Origin: Pararge aegeria
Lineage: Eukaryota; Arthropoda; Insecta; Lepidoptera; Nymphalidae
Length of the DNA stretch: 64,000 bases
NCBI RefSeq assembly: GCF_905163445.1
Contig: NC_053191.1
Coordinates: 13,640,001 to 13,704,000, forward strand
Direction of reading: 5' to 3'
Below, piece by piece: positions 46,801 through 61,800 of the stretch. The notes under the pieces were generated by a model that saw nothing but the letters and a program-made list of their open reading frames with translations, did no database searches and was not told where the DNA came from. A program made the translations under genes and the position numbers. How positions within the stretch are numbered: position 1 is the first letter of the stretch; each line of letters opens with the position of its first letter.

Positions 46801-49800
46801 CATCATATAGTATATCGATTACCCTAAAATTATGTAGAATCGAATAGTAAATTGTTTTTCAGTATACAAACAATTGCTTTGCTCTTTTGCTTTACCTGAC
46901 CGTCATCTCAGTAGGTGTCTTCTGCTCCAGTTTACCGGAGTATACTTGCTGTAAATCATACCGCACGTAGTTGACGCCCAACACAAAGCGTTTTAAAACC
47001 TACAACAAACACATTCTGCTCGAAAAAATTTATTTCCCTTGAAAAAACAATAGAAGTATAACATAACCAATAATGGCGAATACACCTTTACGGTAAGGTT
47101 TCAAAACTGTAAGATTTTTCTACAGAGTTGTCTGCTAAATTTTATGTAAGTTATGTATGCGTTGTGGTATACGTAGAGTTCTGAAAAACTAACTTTTGAC
47201 ACTTATTACTATTAATAGAAATCGAAACTAAAATTAATATAGTTTTATCAACTTCTTAAATGTAACTCACTAATAACAGAAACCAAAACGAAAATTAATA
47301 TAGTAATATAGGCTTGCAAAGTTAGCATAATAGCTAAAAACAAGCTTTCCATGATTGCTATGTAATTAATATCTGTAAAATATATAAAGACAAATTTTAT
47401 TATATACATCGCTTTAAAATAATAATCGAATTTACCTGTAGTGGTAGTAGAATATCTTCCCCAGGCCTGAACTCGTATCCCAAAGAGCCAAGAGATTTAG
47501 CAAACAGCTGGCAAGCGACGGCCATAACTTCGTCGACAGTGTTCCGAGTCCAGAGGTGAGGACGTCTCACGTGCGACATGCAAGCGCCCACTACCGCCCC
47601 GCATGATGTTTGGAGGAGAGCGTCACGAGTAAATCTAGATTTTAGTATACAAATTATGGTTTTGTAATATCCAGATTTGACTATGACAAGGATTTCCCGG
47701 AATTCCCAGGATTTCTTGACGTAGACCGGGTGGTGCCAAAAAATTGGACAGTACTTATGGAAATGGTGTACGGCAGTACATGTGCCGGGACACTGAATGT
47801 CTAGGTATCATACTCGTTGATTCGACGACGTTGATGAGTGGACGAGTAAAGGGCTTTACACAATCATACAAGCAATTTCTTGGCGAAGCTTCGTCGTTAT
47901 ACTGATAGAACAATTACCCTCGTATTTCTGCTGCTGGCATAGACTGTTTTTTTTTGTGAACTTTACAGTTTTACTTCGCTACGAAATTTTCCTTCGGATC
48001 AACGACAATAAATAGTAAATCAACATTTATTTAGCATTCGGATTCGATTCTTGCTCTTATCATAACATGCCTACCAAAACCCAACTGTATTGACAAACAA
48101 AACTAAATCCGAATTGCCATATATGATGACAAAAAATATGTAAACATTTTAACGCCTATTGAATGGATGAAATCAAAATAAATGCTCACTTGACTAAATC
48201 AGGTGGCCGTGATCCTCGAAGAATTGTTCGGCCTCGAGCAGTTTCCACATATGCAGTCAGTACCTATGGGAATATAGAAATTGTTTTATCAAAAATTAAG
48301 CATATTACTGATCAGAAATATTTCCAAAGATTTCCCAGAGGTCAATCGTCACAATCGCTGCAGCACCAAAAATGCTGCCAAAACTTTCCTATAGATAAAT
48401 ATATATTCAGAGGAGGGTGACATATCGTAGAATAATGAAAGTTGTTAAATTGTAACGCCTTTTAGTAACTTGCAAATTTTGCAACGTCATTTGGCTGTAT
48501 AAATATAAAAACACACAAGTTTATCAACGACTCATTCGGTAAATTATAACAGAAGTACGTGAAGAAAATTAGTAACGAAGAACAATTTTCTTCGATAATC
48601 TATTTTTTTATTTTCTAACTATATTTACCTTCCATTCATATCCTTCATCGGGAACGGCGCCTTGTGCAGTGACGATACTGGGAATCTTCGCCAATTCCCA
48701 GAATACTCTCACTGATGCTATTGAGAACCTGTAAACCATCATGATTTACCATAACTATGCACTATGCGATTTGAACTGAAACTGCTATTACTGTTGAGTA
48801 GTAAACAAATTTAATGTTACATCGGCTACTACTATTTTGTGCGAATTCAAGCGATGTGTGTTGTTGCCTTGTTGTGCATATATCGGTAGAAAGTTTTATT
48901 TGTTACAATGCGCAAAGACAAAAAATATGTGGTGTGGGAACTAGATTAATTCGGTCACGGATATAAGCAAATTACGCTTTACGTTCAATGTACATCATGG
49001 AATTCCGCAAAGTAACACGTGCTACTATCTTTTACTTACTATATGTGTCAGTCTTAATAAGGACTAATTTCACGATTCAATTTGTAAACAAAGTTTAGTA
49101 ATACTACTTTTTTCTATAGTTTCAAATGTTCAAACTGCAGCTCTGATCTCAGTTTGATTTGATTGAATGTAGCTTAGAGCTTAAGGCGTTTAGTTTCAAA
49201 GGTGAAATCGGGCCTAGTGTTATTAAAGTCTACTTGATATTTTTAAATGTCAATACTTGTTGGAGCCAGGTCTTCCCAACTTGTCCATAGTGGTTTTCAG
49301 AGTACCGGCGAGTTGGTCGGCACTCGCAAACAGTATGAGGCCCGCACCCCCTCCAGGGGAAATACAACCAGTGGGCCCCACTGCATGCGGCTCCCATAAA
49401 CAGAAGGAGTTATCGTCCGCCCCACGCCATAGTCCGACACAATAGTCTTTAGCGCACAGAATGCCGTATTTTGCCTAAGAGAAACGTTTACAATTATAAA
49501 AAAAATATGCATATATTTATATGCTTTTGTACCTTACACGTTAGTTTGAATTTTGAAGCTGTTTCAAGGTTTCTAAAGCTTAAAATATGTGTAAAAGTTA
49601 ATTTGATTGCCTGATATTTTAACAGACATTGTGTTTTTGGTATTTTAATTGATATCTTGATTAAAAAAAATTGAATGTGACTGAAATGTGATATGAAACA
49701 TCATTACCTAAAATAAGATATTCAGATATTTTTATTTCTTTTTCGGACGTTCAAATATAAAGTTCACTGCGGCATCCCGAGACGTAATTATATTGGCTTT

Positions 49801-52800
49801 CTCTTTACACTACACAAAAAGCTTACCATCTCGCTAGTGAGAAATAGTTATTTTTAGTAAATTAGACAATATTTCGCTAAATCAATTCAAAAATATACTG
49901 TTTCAAAGAATTTCAGAATGGCCCTCTGGAAGTTCAGCACAGCACCAGTTGCCTGAGCTCTAATGTCACCCTGCACGACCTCTTGATCAATTTCCAATTT
50001 TATCTAAAAAAGATAACAAATTTTCTCATCATGATTCGTATGTGCAATGTGCATTCGCAAGTGTGTATGTTCTTGTGCATATAATGTGTGTTGGTTTGTA
50101 AGATGGTGTGTGTAAAGTCATGTGTCTGAAATACTCACATTAAAACTAGTGATATGAAATTCTGGTTCAATTTCAGACGGAGTCAGTTTAGGAGGTGCGG
50201 CGGCTCGTGGTAAAGACGTTGTGTAGAGTCGATCGCCATACTTGAGTATAGCGTCGATCAGTTGCGGTTTCCAATGGATGTACGGCTCTATGTGATCTAC
50301 AATTATACCCATAGCTGCATTGGCCGCATCCTAAAAAAGAAATATAGTGTTTTGCTTAGTTATTATTATAATAATTTTGTATAGTTTACATTACTTATCA
50401 TAACGTCACAGTTGCATGAACAGCTATTATTTTACCTGATTGTCCCTATTAGGTTGATCAAGAAAATAGTTTTCATTCTGCGCCACTCGGCCCCGAACCG
50501 ACGCTACAGCTCGACCGATGCGTATAAAGTATGTGCCCATCGCTGCATCGTCCAATGGGTCTATTAGGTCGTCACCACCGTCACCTGAGTGTCAATTTTA
50601 ACAAAAATACGTATTATTTACCAACTTTTTTTTCCCAAACTTGGTCACTAAATTATTTAACTTGTTAAACCGAAAAATCATTTTATATAGAAATCGATGT
50701 AATACATAATATGACATGTATAAAGAAAATTTAATTTCATTGATGTAAAGGTCAAACAACAATTTACCCAATAATGAACCCTGTAGGACACCAATTTTTT
50801 TAACTTCAATAGGGCAAACTGGCGAAAATATTTAATTCGATCATTAAAGCGTACCTTCTTCTTCAGCGCCCTCCTCATCACCAGTTCTGTATACTCCAGA
50901 TTTTTGCTCTTTCAGTACAGATGTTAGTTCATTGATAATTTTCACCGGGTATAGTTTGTACGGTGCAAGACATTGTTTTCTATCGAGAGGGCCTTGAAGG
51001 GCTGAAAAGAATAGTATAACCAATAAGTGTAGATATCAAACGCTTTGTTAACTTAGGTAGTTCTCCTGAAATATTATTAGGTATACTAGAGCTAAAGCCA
51101 ACCGCGTTATTTAGGTTCGGGAATCGAAAGATTTCCGGCGATAAAAAGTATCCTATGTCTCAAGCAAATTTTAATCCAACGTACTCGTAGGTAACAAACC
51201 AACTCATTTTATAATATTCTGTATGGGCTAATGTGGAATTCAAAAGACAATAAAGATATTAATTAACCCGGATATGTTTGCTTAGCAACACTTAATATAC
51301 TTTCGTGGTAGAAAACATAAAGGCCTAATTAAATTTCCGGAAGTAGTTACAGAAACTTGAACAATATAGGTTGTCGAAAATCTTAGTTTCAAAGAATATG
51401 CAACTTACTCAGTTTATCAATAAATTCTCCCGGACTAGCGGCAACTATCAAAACAGGGCACGATTCAGGTGGCACAAATTCGGGTTCCGGTTCAGGTTGC
51501 TCTTCACCTTCTGCAAAGTAAACAGTGGTTTATAATTCAAAAATACCAATATAAAGGGCAGACTGTACTATTCGAAAACTGTAATAAAAACGTGAAATTC
51601 GAATTCTCAACAATACGTTCCTTGCGGGTTTCCTTTGTGTTAAAAAAATCAAAGGACTTGTCAAGACATCAAGACGCTAATGAGATAAAACATGTCATCA
51701 TCAATAAAATCATCACCTGTCTAAATAATGTACGAATGCCGGTCCCAAAACTTATTTCATTTAGGATAAAGAAATATTAAGACAGCTTACCTTGTAAGGG
51801 ATATAAATTATAATATAATATGCCAGTTTTCACTAACGCCAAACAAATAAGTCACAGCTAAACTAAGAAGATTCCTAGGTATATATCAACAGTGGTTAAC
51901 CATTAGTTGACACCTAAGAGTTGGTAAAACGCTTTTTTTCTACACACATTGCCTAAATCAGTAGGCATTCGATATGTGCGATGCCTAGGGTTTAGTGAAA
52001 TCAGGCATAAATGTCGCACTTATTGTAAAATTTTATCACGAGTGGTTTACCAGCGCCAGCTTCTTCATCGCCTTCTTCTTCATCACCACCACCGCCTTCA
52101 CCAGCCATCTCATCTTTGATACGTTGTAGACGGATTTCGTCTCCTGGAGAGAATATATTTTCAGTTATAAAACGACAGTTTTCACTTGTTTCAGACTTTA
52201 AACGCAGGACAGAAAACTGATATCGTCACTGAAAACTTAAGATTTTCTCTATTCACCTAACAGAGTTTGACGGCGTAACAGTGTGCACTGTGGTTTTAGG
52301 TTAAGGTCCCGATTTTGATCTCCGGCAGGGGCAATTTAAGCTAAGCTCTGGTAGGAGAGTTCCACCGTGGCTAGTTACCACCCTACCGACGAAGACGTGC
52401 CGCTAAGTGATTTAGCGTTCTGGACGATGTCGCGTAGAAACCGAAGGGGTATGGGTAAAATTTAACTTCCATAACCTTACCATACAAATTTAGCTAATCA
52501 TCTTAGAGATGGTAGCTGTTAGGGAAATGGCAGTCAGGCATCTGCATCGTCCTTACCAACAGAAGAGATTGCAGTCAAGGGCTATCTTGTAGTGGAATAA
52601 AAAGTTTTTGTCAGGAATACATTTTTGCAAAGTCGTACCTTTCTTAATCCTTTGTGCTGTTAGCATCCCTTTGATCATAGTAGGAGCGGGATCAAATGCA
52701 ACCACCTGTAGTATATTAAAAAATATATACTTATTTACTTGTGATGACTAAGCACCAATACCAATAAAGAAAAAATATAGAAGCTGTGGTAATCCCGTGG

Positions 52801-55800
52801 TTAAATCTTCGGCATCACATTCGTGCGCGCGAGTTGGAATCCCAGCGCGCGCTTCTATCTTTTGCAAGTTATGTGCGTTTTAAGTAATTAAATATCATGA
52901 TGATGATTATGATAATGGTGATGTCCAATAAATGCAAAAGAGCTTCTCCAATGTCAAAAAAATATTTACCTTTCCACCGGCTGACATCCAAACACCCATT
53001 TGATGATAGTCACCAACAAGCAAAGAGACGGAAGTGGGCCGTGATTGATCATACCACATCTTGAATAAAGCGTCCTTGATTTCTGTTAATTACCATTAGA
53101 TTTGTTTGTAATACAATATTCAAAACAAGGGAAGGTGCGGTGTGGCTTGTTATAGTTGAATTGAATGGCTGACCAAACATTGTAGCATTGACTCTAGCAA
53201 TTTTCCTACGTAGAGAATAAATAAAGTAACAGAAACCCGAAGCAGATCAGTCATCATCATCAATGCAACCAATTGACGTCCACTGCTGGACATAGGTCTT
53301 TTGTAGGGAATTCTACAATCCACGGTCCTGGGACGCTTGCCTCCAAGCGCCTTCCAGCCACTCGCCTCATGTGGTCTGTCCGCATCGAAAAATTGCACCA
53401 ATAATTTGAGCAGAAGTAGTATTGAGACTAAAAGTCAGTGAAAGTCGTAATGAAAGCATACAAAGAAACAGATGCAGATCCTTGTTGCTATGCAAACGCA
53501 TTGAAGGTAATGAAAAAGGCGATTTACGTTTCATAGGTGGTTCTCTTTCTTCTTCTTCAGCTTCCTCTCCTAATTCATCTCTATCACCACCTTCTTCTTC
53601 TTCTTCACCACCTTCCTATATACAGATATACAATTTTTCACCAAATACACACATCTTCTTATTTTGAACGAGTTGATAAACAATTTATGCTTCGTGATTC
53701 CTTATTTAAATTACATACAGATGAAAAACTTGAAACTTGACTCCGAACAACCGTATTTTTTATACAAGACTATTGTTATTAAATGATGCATGACACAAGA
53801 GGATGAACTATTTAATTCAGAATGCACATTGAAGGGTCGCACGGATACTTAGAACTCCGAGAAATTCCCAATCCAAATTTACACTTACTCCAGCTGGTTC
53901 ATCGGGAAGTCTCAACGGTAAGCGTATTGGTTCTCCAAGCTCAATTGAAAATGTGTTTGCTCCCATTTCAAACTTTTCAATAAGATCTTCAGGCTCGATT
54001 GTTTTGCGTCCCGTCTTTTTCACGTGATTAAGATAGTAATCTACACCGGCATCTGTTAGTAAAATGTTAAAATTTTTGGAATTAAATATTTTGTTATTGC
54101 CATCTTTTGTATTCTACTCCCATCTTTGTATTTCTATTTCCCTCACTTCAAAGTGGTGTACAAATAAAGAGTCAATACAAATTATTCCCCATTATTTTAC
54201 AGAACGTATTAAATAAATAAATAAAATGTACTTAAAAATATTTTTTTAATTGCAGTTAAAGGTTTATAAAGGTCTTTCTATGGCAGATGCGTAATGGCAA
54301 TTGAATAATGACGATTTTGTTAATTTTCACATTCTTGGTACGAAAACTTGTTAATAATACGTTAATGACAAAGATTGTAGTAAAATGGAAATATAATCAG
54401 AATGCGACGCCATTGATAATCGTGATAATGCTGGAGCTGAAAAATAAGATCACACAATTCACAAAAAGGAATTAAATAAAAAATGTTCATCAAATGAAAA
54501 TGAAATGAATAATCCTACCAATACAATTGTACATGTGATCTTGATGCATGTGCGGTGGAGGCACTGTGTCTGTAGCAGCTGCGAAAGCAGCCGCTGCAGG
54601 TAAAGCTATTGTACGACCTGCCATATCATCCTCCTGGAAAAGTACATAATTGTTTTAAAGTAATCGTTTAGGAGTTACATAACGCCAATTATAGCTAAGG
54701 AAGTGTATCACTTGAAGCGTTATATATATCGCATCTCACACGACATCTTGTGCGTCGTTTTGAAAGAAGTGATAATTAAAGAAGAGAAATTCAATAGGTG
54801 CTCAGTACTTTTTGTGATAACTCATACTCCGGTTCACGCAGCATATTTTCGCTGCTTGCAAACAAACTCATATAATTATATTGAAGTTCTTGTATAAGAT
54901 GTATCCATTTTTTGATAAGTTTGCAGAAGCAATAAAATTATGCACCTTTGCCGAAAGTAAATATGCGACTAAAATTCGGATTTCATGTATTTCATTAATG
55001 ATTTTATTATACCACTCATTAGTAATGTAAAAGTCTTTAATATCAACTATAAATGAAAATATCGTGTATGTGTATTGACAAATCATACCCCGATACCAGC
55101 CCTTTGAGCAGCTTTACCAATGGCGGTGTTCTCACCACGCGGACCCATCATAATAGCAGCAGTGCCTTTGGATATCCATTGGAATGCTTTACTCTGTGAA
55201 AATGACGAAAATGTCAATTTCTGAGCTACAATATAAATAACTGAGAAAACATATTTGCCACGTCTGACCAATTTTCTTATAATTTACAACCATGGACAAC
55301 CAACCTACCAATAGCTAAGATAACTTTTTGCACACGCTCAGTATTTTTATCAAATTTGAAGTTTTGCAAATCTCTCTCAATCTTATTTCGCAACAACTGT
55401 TCATTTACTTACTTTACTTTTGCTTAATGTGTAAAAGTACACATGTATTGTGAAATACATAATTACTAAATTGGAGAATATGTGTGTTGTTGGTGAGTCT
55501 GATGAATAAATAAATAAAATTGAAAATACTTACATCCGGTTTCATCTCAGGCGCCCCGATCACAGCGTTAAGTTTGCTGGCAGTAACAGAAACTGGCGAG
55601 ATATTGAAACTATCATCAGCTCCAGGTGCTAAGTTTCCCAAGATTACTTTCGCAAGGTCATCTGCAGAACCCTTCACCCGAACAAGACAAGCCGCCGCGC
55701 GCAAGTTATCAGATAAAACACCTGGAATGTGATATTTTAACTTTGATACAATAATATAAATCGACACAATCAATACCTAATTTCCTTTGACGACATAGAG

Positions 55801-58800
55801 TTTGTGCTTTAAAAAAACTTATCGAAAGCTTTAGTCAAAGATAAAACTTCTAAATTGCTTTGGGTTTCATTATTGCTCTGAAATGCAATGTTTCTGGACA
55901 CCATGATTCATTATTTTCTTTTTTCTAATTTTGTAATTTTAAATGTATTACTATGGGCTTTACCTGATATAATGAGATTCTTCAAAGGTGAAATGACTTT
56001 ACGTTGAGGGGCGGCAAAATTATCTTATTTTTATGGCTGTATCTTAAATTAGTAATTAAAAATTGTTTTCTGTTTTTAAGTGTTGTTATTTTTTTTCTAA
56101 TACCTACTATAAAAATTTAATAGTATCATACCATTTTCATCACAGCCATGGGGATCAAAGAAGTAGAAACTGTCTTCATGTTTCCAAATCGCAGTAGATC
56201 CACCTCTTGCAGTGACGACAGCGTTTGTGTGATCTTTGAACAGTTGTCGTAGGGACTCTTTGAGGGATTGTATACCGCTACCAGGTTCTGGACTAAGTTG
56301 CCCTGAAAATAAAAAAAAAATAAAAATCTGGTTAAGTTATAATATGGCTCTATATTTAATGGTTCATGACTTTGTAAACGCAAGTTTGAATTTTAATAGC
56401 AAGGACTAATAGCAAGCAAGCAAGAAGTAATGCCGGTTATCAATTAATATCCATTGAAGTAGGTGCTAAATTGGCCCCCAAAAAATTATAAATGCATAGA
56501 AATTACTGGATACCAAAACAATTACCACTGTAAGCGCTATCCATAACATCAGTTTCAATGCAATCGTACTCAGAGACTTTGAATCTAGTAAGAACGTCAG
56601 CTGCAGCTAAGGTACCACTACTATTATTTTCTTCTTCTTCTCCCTGTTCTCCTCCTTTAGTAGTAGTGTCAGTTAAATTAATACCCATACGTTCCAAATT
56701 TTCTATCGTATTTTGATAAAGTATATCTCCTCGAATTAGAGTCTAAAAAAGAACATACAAATTTTTTTTTAGTAAATAAAAAGAAGGTTTGTAACTCTGA
56801 ACCAATTACTTCTGGAATTTTCGTTTCCTTCTACATCCATATAAAAGATTAAGAAACTAAATTATAAATACGTACACAGTAGTCATTCGAAAATAATTCT
56901 TAAGTTAAAATCATAAGATTACGATCATAGAATTACGATTTATAAACCATGTATCAACCTCATCTATTTCTTCTTGAGTCCAAGCAGATGGTTCGATGAC
57001 ATGTGCCATAGCAATTGCAGCGATGGAAGCAGGTGTTGCTTGCTTACCGCGATGCTCTTCGGGAAACCGTTCATCGGCTTCGTGAAACCTACCCCGGATG
57101 ACCCATTTGTTAGCAGCTACAGCTGTGTACAATATTGTCCGATGAGCATCAGAATTGACTGCATAAAACCATCATGTAATAGACCACGCAAAATACTAAT
57201 TATTAATTTACAAATATCATTTATTTCTATTTAGGGTACATTAATGAAATGCTCTTGGATAATCCTTCATAAATTTAAACAAAATCCTACTGTTAATTCT
57301 AAGAAGAAGCAGTTAAGAAAAGAAGCAGAACATATTACCAAAAATTTAAAACCATATAAAAACTGATATAATATGACGATACTAGCAGTTGTGTTAGTAC
57401 AATGATGTGTCATCTTTGAAATGTACTGATAGCAGATAAAATGTAGGTGTATGTGAGCCCAATATGCAACTATTATTAGTATTCAAAATTGCTACTCATG
57501 CATCTATTACTTTTATTCATAGCTATTGCATGCAGATATTCAATTCTATCCATAATAATTATCAGCAAGAATTGTTTTGTAATATTGTTTTTGTCATTAT
57601 CTTAATCAAATGAAACATCAACTTTAATTTGACCTGATCCTTTCCATTCATCATTACGGCGTTCTGATCTCACTTCAACAACTTAAAAAAATTCAGTTGA
57701 TTGATATAATACAAAATATTATCTTACGTTTTAATTTATTGACAGGTTCAGGCATAATATCCGGCAATTCAGTGATGTATACGTCAGAGATACTAAACGG
57801 CTTGCGGTTTAAATCAATCACGCTGTCCATGAAATGTTCGCAGAGGCGTGAAATACGACCGAAATTAAGCAGGCACGCTTTACCCCCGTCTTGCAGACCA
57901 ACCTGTTGAATGTACAACAGAACCTGTTAAATGTAACTTACCATTTTATTACCATATTCAAACTTGGTGGCTATCTAGAACGAAGATCTCGCATTAAATG
58001 ACAAATTCCTATATCTCTTGTTAAGTACAAACTCATGCTGACAAATGATAAATATTTATGCAGAAATAAAAGTGTTACCCAAAACTTAAATTTTAACAAC
58101 GATAAAATGTTATGTTAAACTTAACTTTACCAGAAATATGCGTATAATTTAATAAATGTGTTTTTGGCTTTAGTGCAAATTTGAACGTTAACAAATGTAT
58201 TCACCTTATATCCAAATCTATCTGCAGGCCATGGATGGTACACGTAGAACCTTCCTCCTTCGTTCCAAATTGCCGTTTCAATTTCACCAGGGATCTGATA
58301 AATGCGTAGAAATACTTTAGACGTATGTTCCTTTGAACCGTTACTTTTCTCAATTATTATAACGTTTATGAAAACAAAAGATTATTGTTTTCCTATTTTA
58401 AAAATAACTAACTTTCTGTTCTCACCTGTAACACACCTGCATCAGATTCTTTGAAGAAACTCTCGATGCCACGACACAGATCAAAAACTTTAGGATTGCT
58501 AGATATCAGTTTACCCCAAACTGCTATACCACGCTCCTGGAAGAAACTACTTGTCAACAAAAATGTTACCTATATTAAACACCCAGTAATCGTTACAATA
58601 TCCAAATATATCCTAATCTTTTAGAGAGTTCAGGTTATACGATAATTTTAAAATAAGTTAAATCTCTCAACGACGTCTAATCATCAGTCTGTAACGCTGG
58701 CTGGAACAATGATCACCCCACACCCAATGGATATTTAAAATGTAACTAGATACATACGTCGGAAGTAAAGTCTACTGTTAATCCAGATCGGACTCGTCAG

Positions 58801-61800
58801 TCTCGTCATCAATTTCATTCCAAAGATCGAGTCATTGGCTAATGCCACACTGAGTTTATAATATCCACCTTATGCTATAATCCTGCTTATCAGATCTATG
58901 CATAATACGTTATTTTTTACCTTACGCATGTATTCTCTGTCCCTTATCCCGAATGTTTCCTTTAACTCTCCGAGAACAAGTCTTCTAATCGGACCACCGC
59001 GCTCTACTAAAGACTCCTGAAAGAGAGAAATGGGACCCAATGACTATGATTGAACCGAAATAATTGATTGTCTGTAAGAACTGATACACAGCAGGTGCTT
59101 GGTTAGATTTAAGAGAGAACTCTTAGATCAGATCTTAGAAACAATAACTTACTCTAAATAAGTTGTAGCCAATATCAAGAGTCTCGTCTAAAATATCTTC
59201 GTTCCAGGCTCGTGCACGAAGACGTCTGAGCATCGCTAAAGCGGCCACACAACAAGATATACCCGTGAACGTCTTGAAAGTTTGGTATCTGAATAAACGT
59301 TTAAAAGTAATAGAAGGATATAAATAGTAGAACTAAGTGCCCAAAGTTTAATTTGATAATCCGGTTTTGTTACCGCAAGTTTAGAAAAGACTCGTTGCGT
59401 AGAAATATATGGAAGGATATCTCAAGATAATCAGAAGTCGAATCGAGTTCAAAGTAAATACATTTCCTACGTATACGCACATAAAAACAACTTACCGATA
59501 ACTGGCCATATGCCTGGTTGCTCTTAGAATCCATTTCTCTACGTCAATCTGCTGATATTGGGAGTGATAATTCTGGTCGGCGATATCCACATAACTATGA
59601 ATAATTGTCTCGGACCTGGGACGTGGTATCAAGTCATCTCTGAAAAAGTATATGGATTTCAAAGTAAGACAATATTTTCACTTGAAGATTCATGTTTTGC
59701 AATACTTTTCAAAAGTGCTATTAACGGACACAAGACGCAAATATTATGACAATAGCACAAACCTATCAAAAAATAATTTTGTACTCACCTGCCATAAGCA
59801 TGAGCATCTTGGCGTGGGCAGTAGAGGAAAAAATTCTCACCACGTAGTTGCATTAACTGTTCAAAGGTGGTACCGGGCGGAGGACGTTCCGGAGGAATAG
59901 GCAGTTGTGGAGGAGGCTAGAAATTTAGGAAATATTTGGTAAGTATTCGTAAGGATGTGCCTACTTCATCCATGTATATCAGATTCACTTCAGGCCCTTT
60001 AAGCTTTTTGGGGTGATCTGAAATCACGATCCACGAGAGAAGGTGATACATTTCACACTTAATAAACATAACTGCTAAGTATGGAAACCAGCAAGTCAGA
60101 TATAAATATTAGTGGCTCAATCGATAAAAATCGTAATATAACCGTGGACATTTTATGTAGTATTTTTGGACAGAAGCAACTATCATTTGATGGAATAATA
60201 AATACGTCTCATCTATATATGCGAAGGTACCAAAGAGTACCCAAAATCTTATTTCATAGTTAGGGAAGAAATAAAAAAGATATTATGTGTCTCACTTCCT
60301 TTGGTGTTTTCTGATAAAAATCTTGCACTTTTCTTTTTGTTGTGGCTCTAGACGTGGCCAAGCTTACCGCACTAAGCGAGCATAGCGGATACTTTCCCTG
60401 TAAGCAATGATATTACCAAAAAAAATTAAAGCTTTTAAACTTATGAAGGAAAATTTATTACGTGGCGTAGAAATTAACTAACCCTTAGGTGCTAACTCCT
60501 GACTAACCGATATTAAACACTTCAGAAGAAAGAATCGATCAGTCCTAATCACTGTGTTTTGATTGATTCTCTGTTTTATGTACTTTTTGTGATTAAGCCA
60601 TACTAATTATTGCACTCATCATTATTACAATTATTTCTTACATACATTTTGTAGGTTCAGCTTCAGCACAACATTTCTTCTTGTTTCAGATAATTTAACA
60701 GTCATCAATACACTACCACCTACGAATTATTCAAACAGCACTTCTGTAGACTTCCTGTATTCTTTCGTTCATTTATTCTCATCATACCAGCATTTTAGGT
60801 ACAGCAAATGACTAACCTCGTTTCTCTTTTTCTCGATGAGCGCGTTTATATTCATGGTGTCCCATTCACTTCTACAGTGAATTTTAAGGGCCTTTAGATC
60901 CAATTCGTATCGAGGTACACGTTCAAGAGGCTCTATTTGGACAACCTAGAAAAATTATGATTGCATTAATTTTGGTGCAATTCAGTAAGGACTTAGTGTG
61001 CTGACGAAAAACACTTTGTATTCTCATTACGAAAGTTGAAATTGAACAGCAGTCACTTTGAAGCTATGATCTAAGGCACGATCATCAACTCAGATTTAAA
61101 TTTTGCTAAAAACATATTACCTCGATATTAGTCAAAGTTAAAGCTGATTTCGGTGTCCCCCTCTTAGCTGTTTCAAGGTCTCCATAGTTAGCAAGGAAGT
61201 CCACAACAAACGACGTTACTCCTGCATATCGGAGAAAAGCCCCAGCTCCAAAACTGTGGTGCGGAAATCAAAGATGGTAAATATTTTTCAATTGTCACGT
61301 CACACTACTAGTACTAGAATACAGAGGTCTAAAATAATACTTTTCTTAATTTGCGAACGAAAAAACCTGGGAATCTCAGTGTTTCAGTGTCAAACATATC
61401 GTGTCCGCAGTATCGCAGGCTCTGGCGACCGATGAATGAATCAACCACTAAAAGTTGGCTGCATTGCATAAATAGTGTAGACCGATGTCAGGTAGCTTCT
61501 ACGCTACCGGTGCAATCAATCTATATTTGATCGGAATCTCCATGAACTTAGAAAAGAGGATATCCATAGAAACATAGCTGTAGTTTGTAGAGTTATGAAA
61601 TTAAGGGACCGATGGAGGTTGGGGTTCCGAAATTTATTGTTAAAATCGTTGGCAGAAGCGGAGAGTAGATCCAAGTAAACATCTTATGTCCAATAGTAGA
61701 CATTCAACTGTCGGGATTATGACAATTATGTAGACACTCAACCTCATCCATGAATGACTTCAAGAAGAACCGAAGATATAAAATGTTCATTGTAATCACC

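Larger units (their letters stand above)
50855..55193 (-). other. Giant gene, module D with acidic insertions
   Basis: Exons 55089-55193, 54519-54633, 53889-54052, 53528-53615, 52970-53082, 52639-52705, 52051-52143, 51409-51510, 50855-51001. The most diverged copy: GVDYYLNHVKKTG stands where others have GD-x-LY, then QMGVWMSAGGK and VVAFDPAPTMIKGM (His lost). It carries Glu/Gly-rich low-complexity inserts (EGGEEEEEGGDRDELGEEA and GGGGDEEEGDEEAG) and a Pro/Glu run (EGEEQPEPEPEF). Introns hold S2 (52265-52600), S3 (52795-52900) and an RTE piece (53240-53400). Confidence 0.75.

Noticed and set aside
53150..53401. 83-codon minus ORF 'MVQFFDADRPHEASGW'
   Set aside because: It is the 3' end of an RTE-like element inside a giant-gene intron.
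53550..53610. (TTC)n microsatellite
   Set aside because: On the minus strand it is the Glu-rich coding exon of the giant gene.
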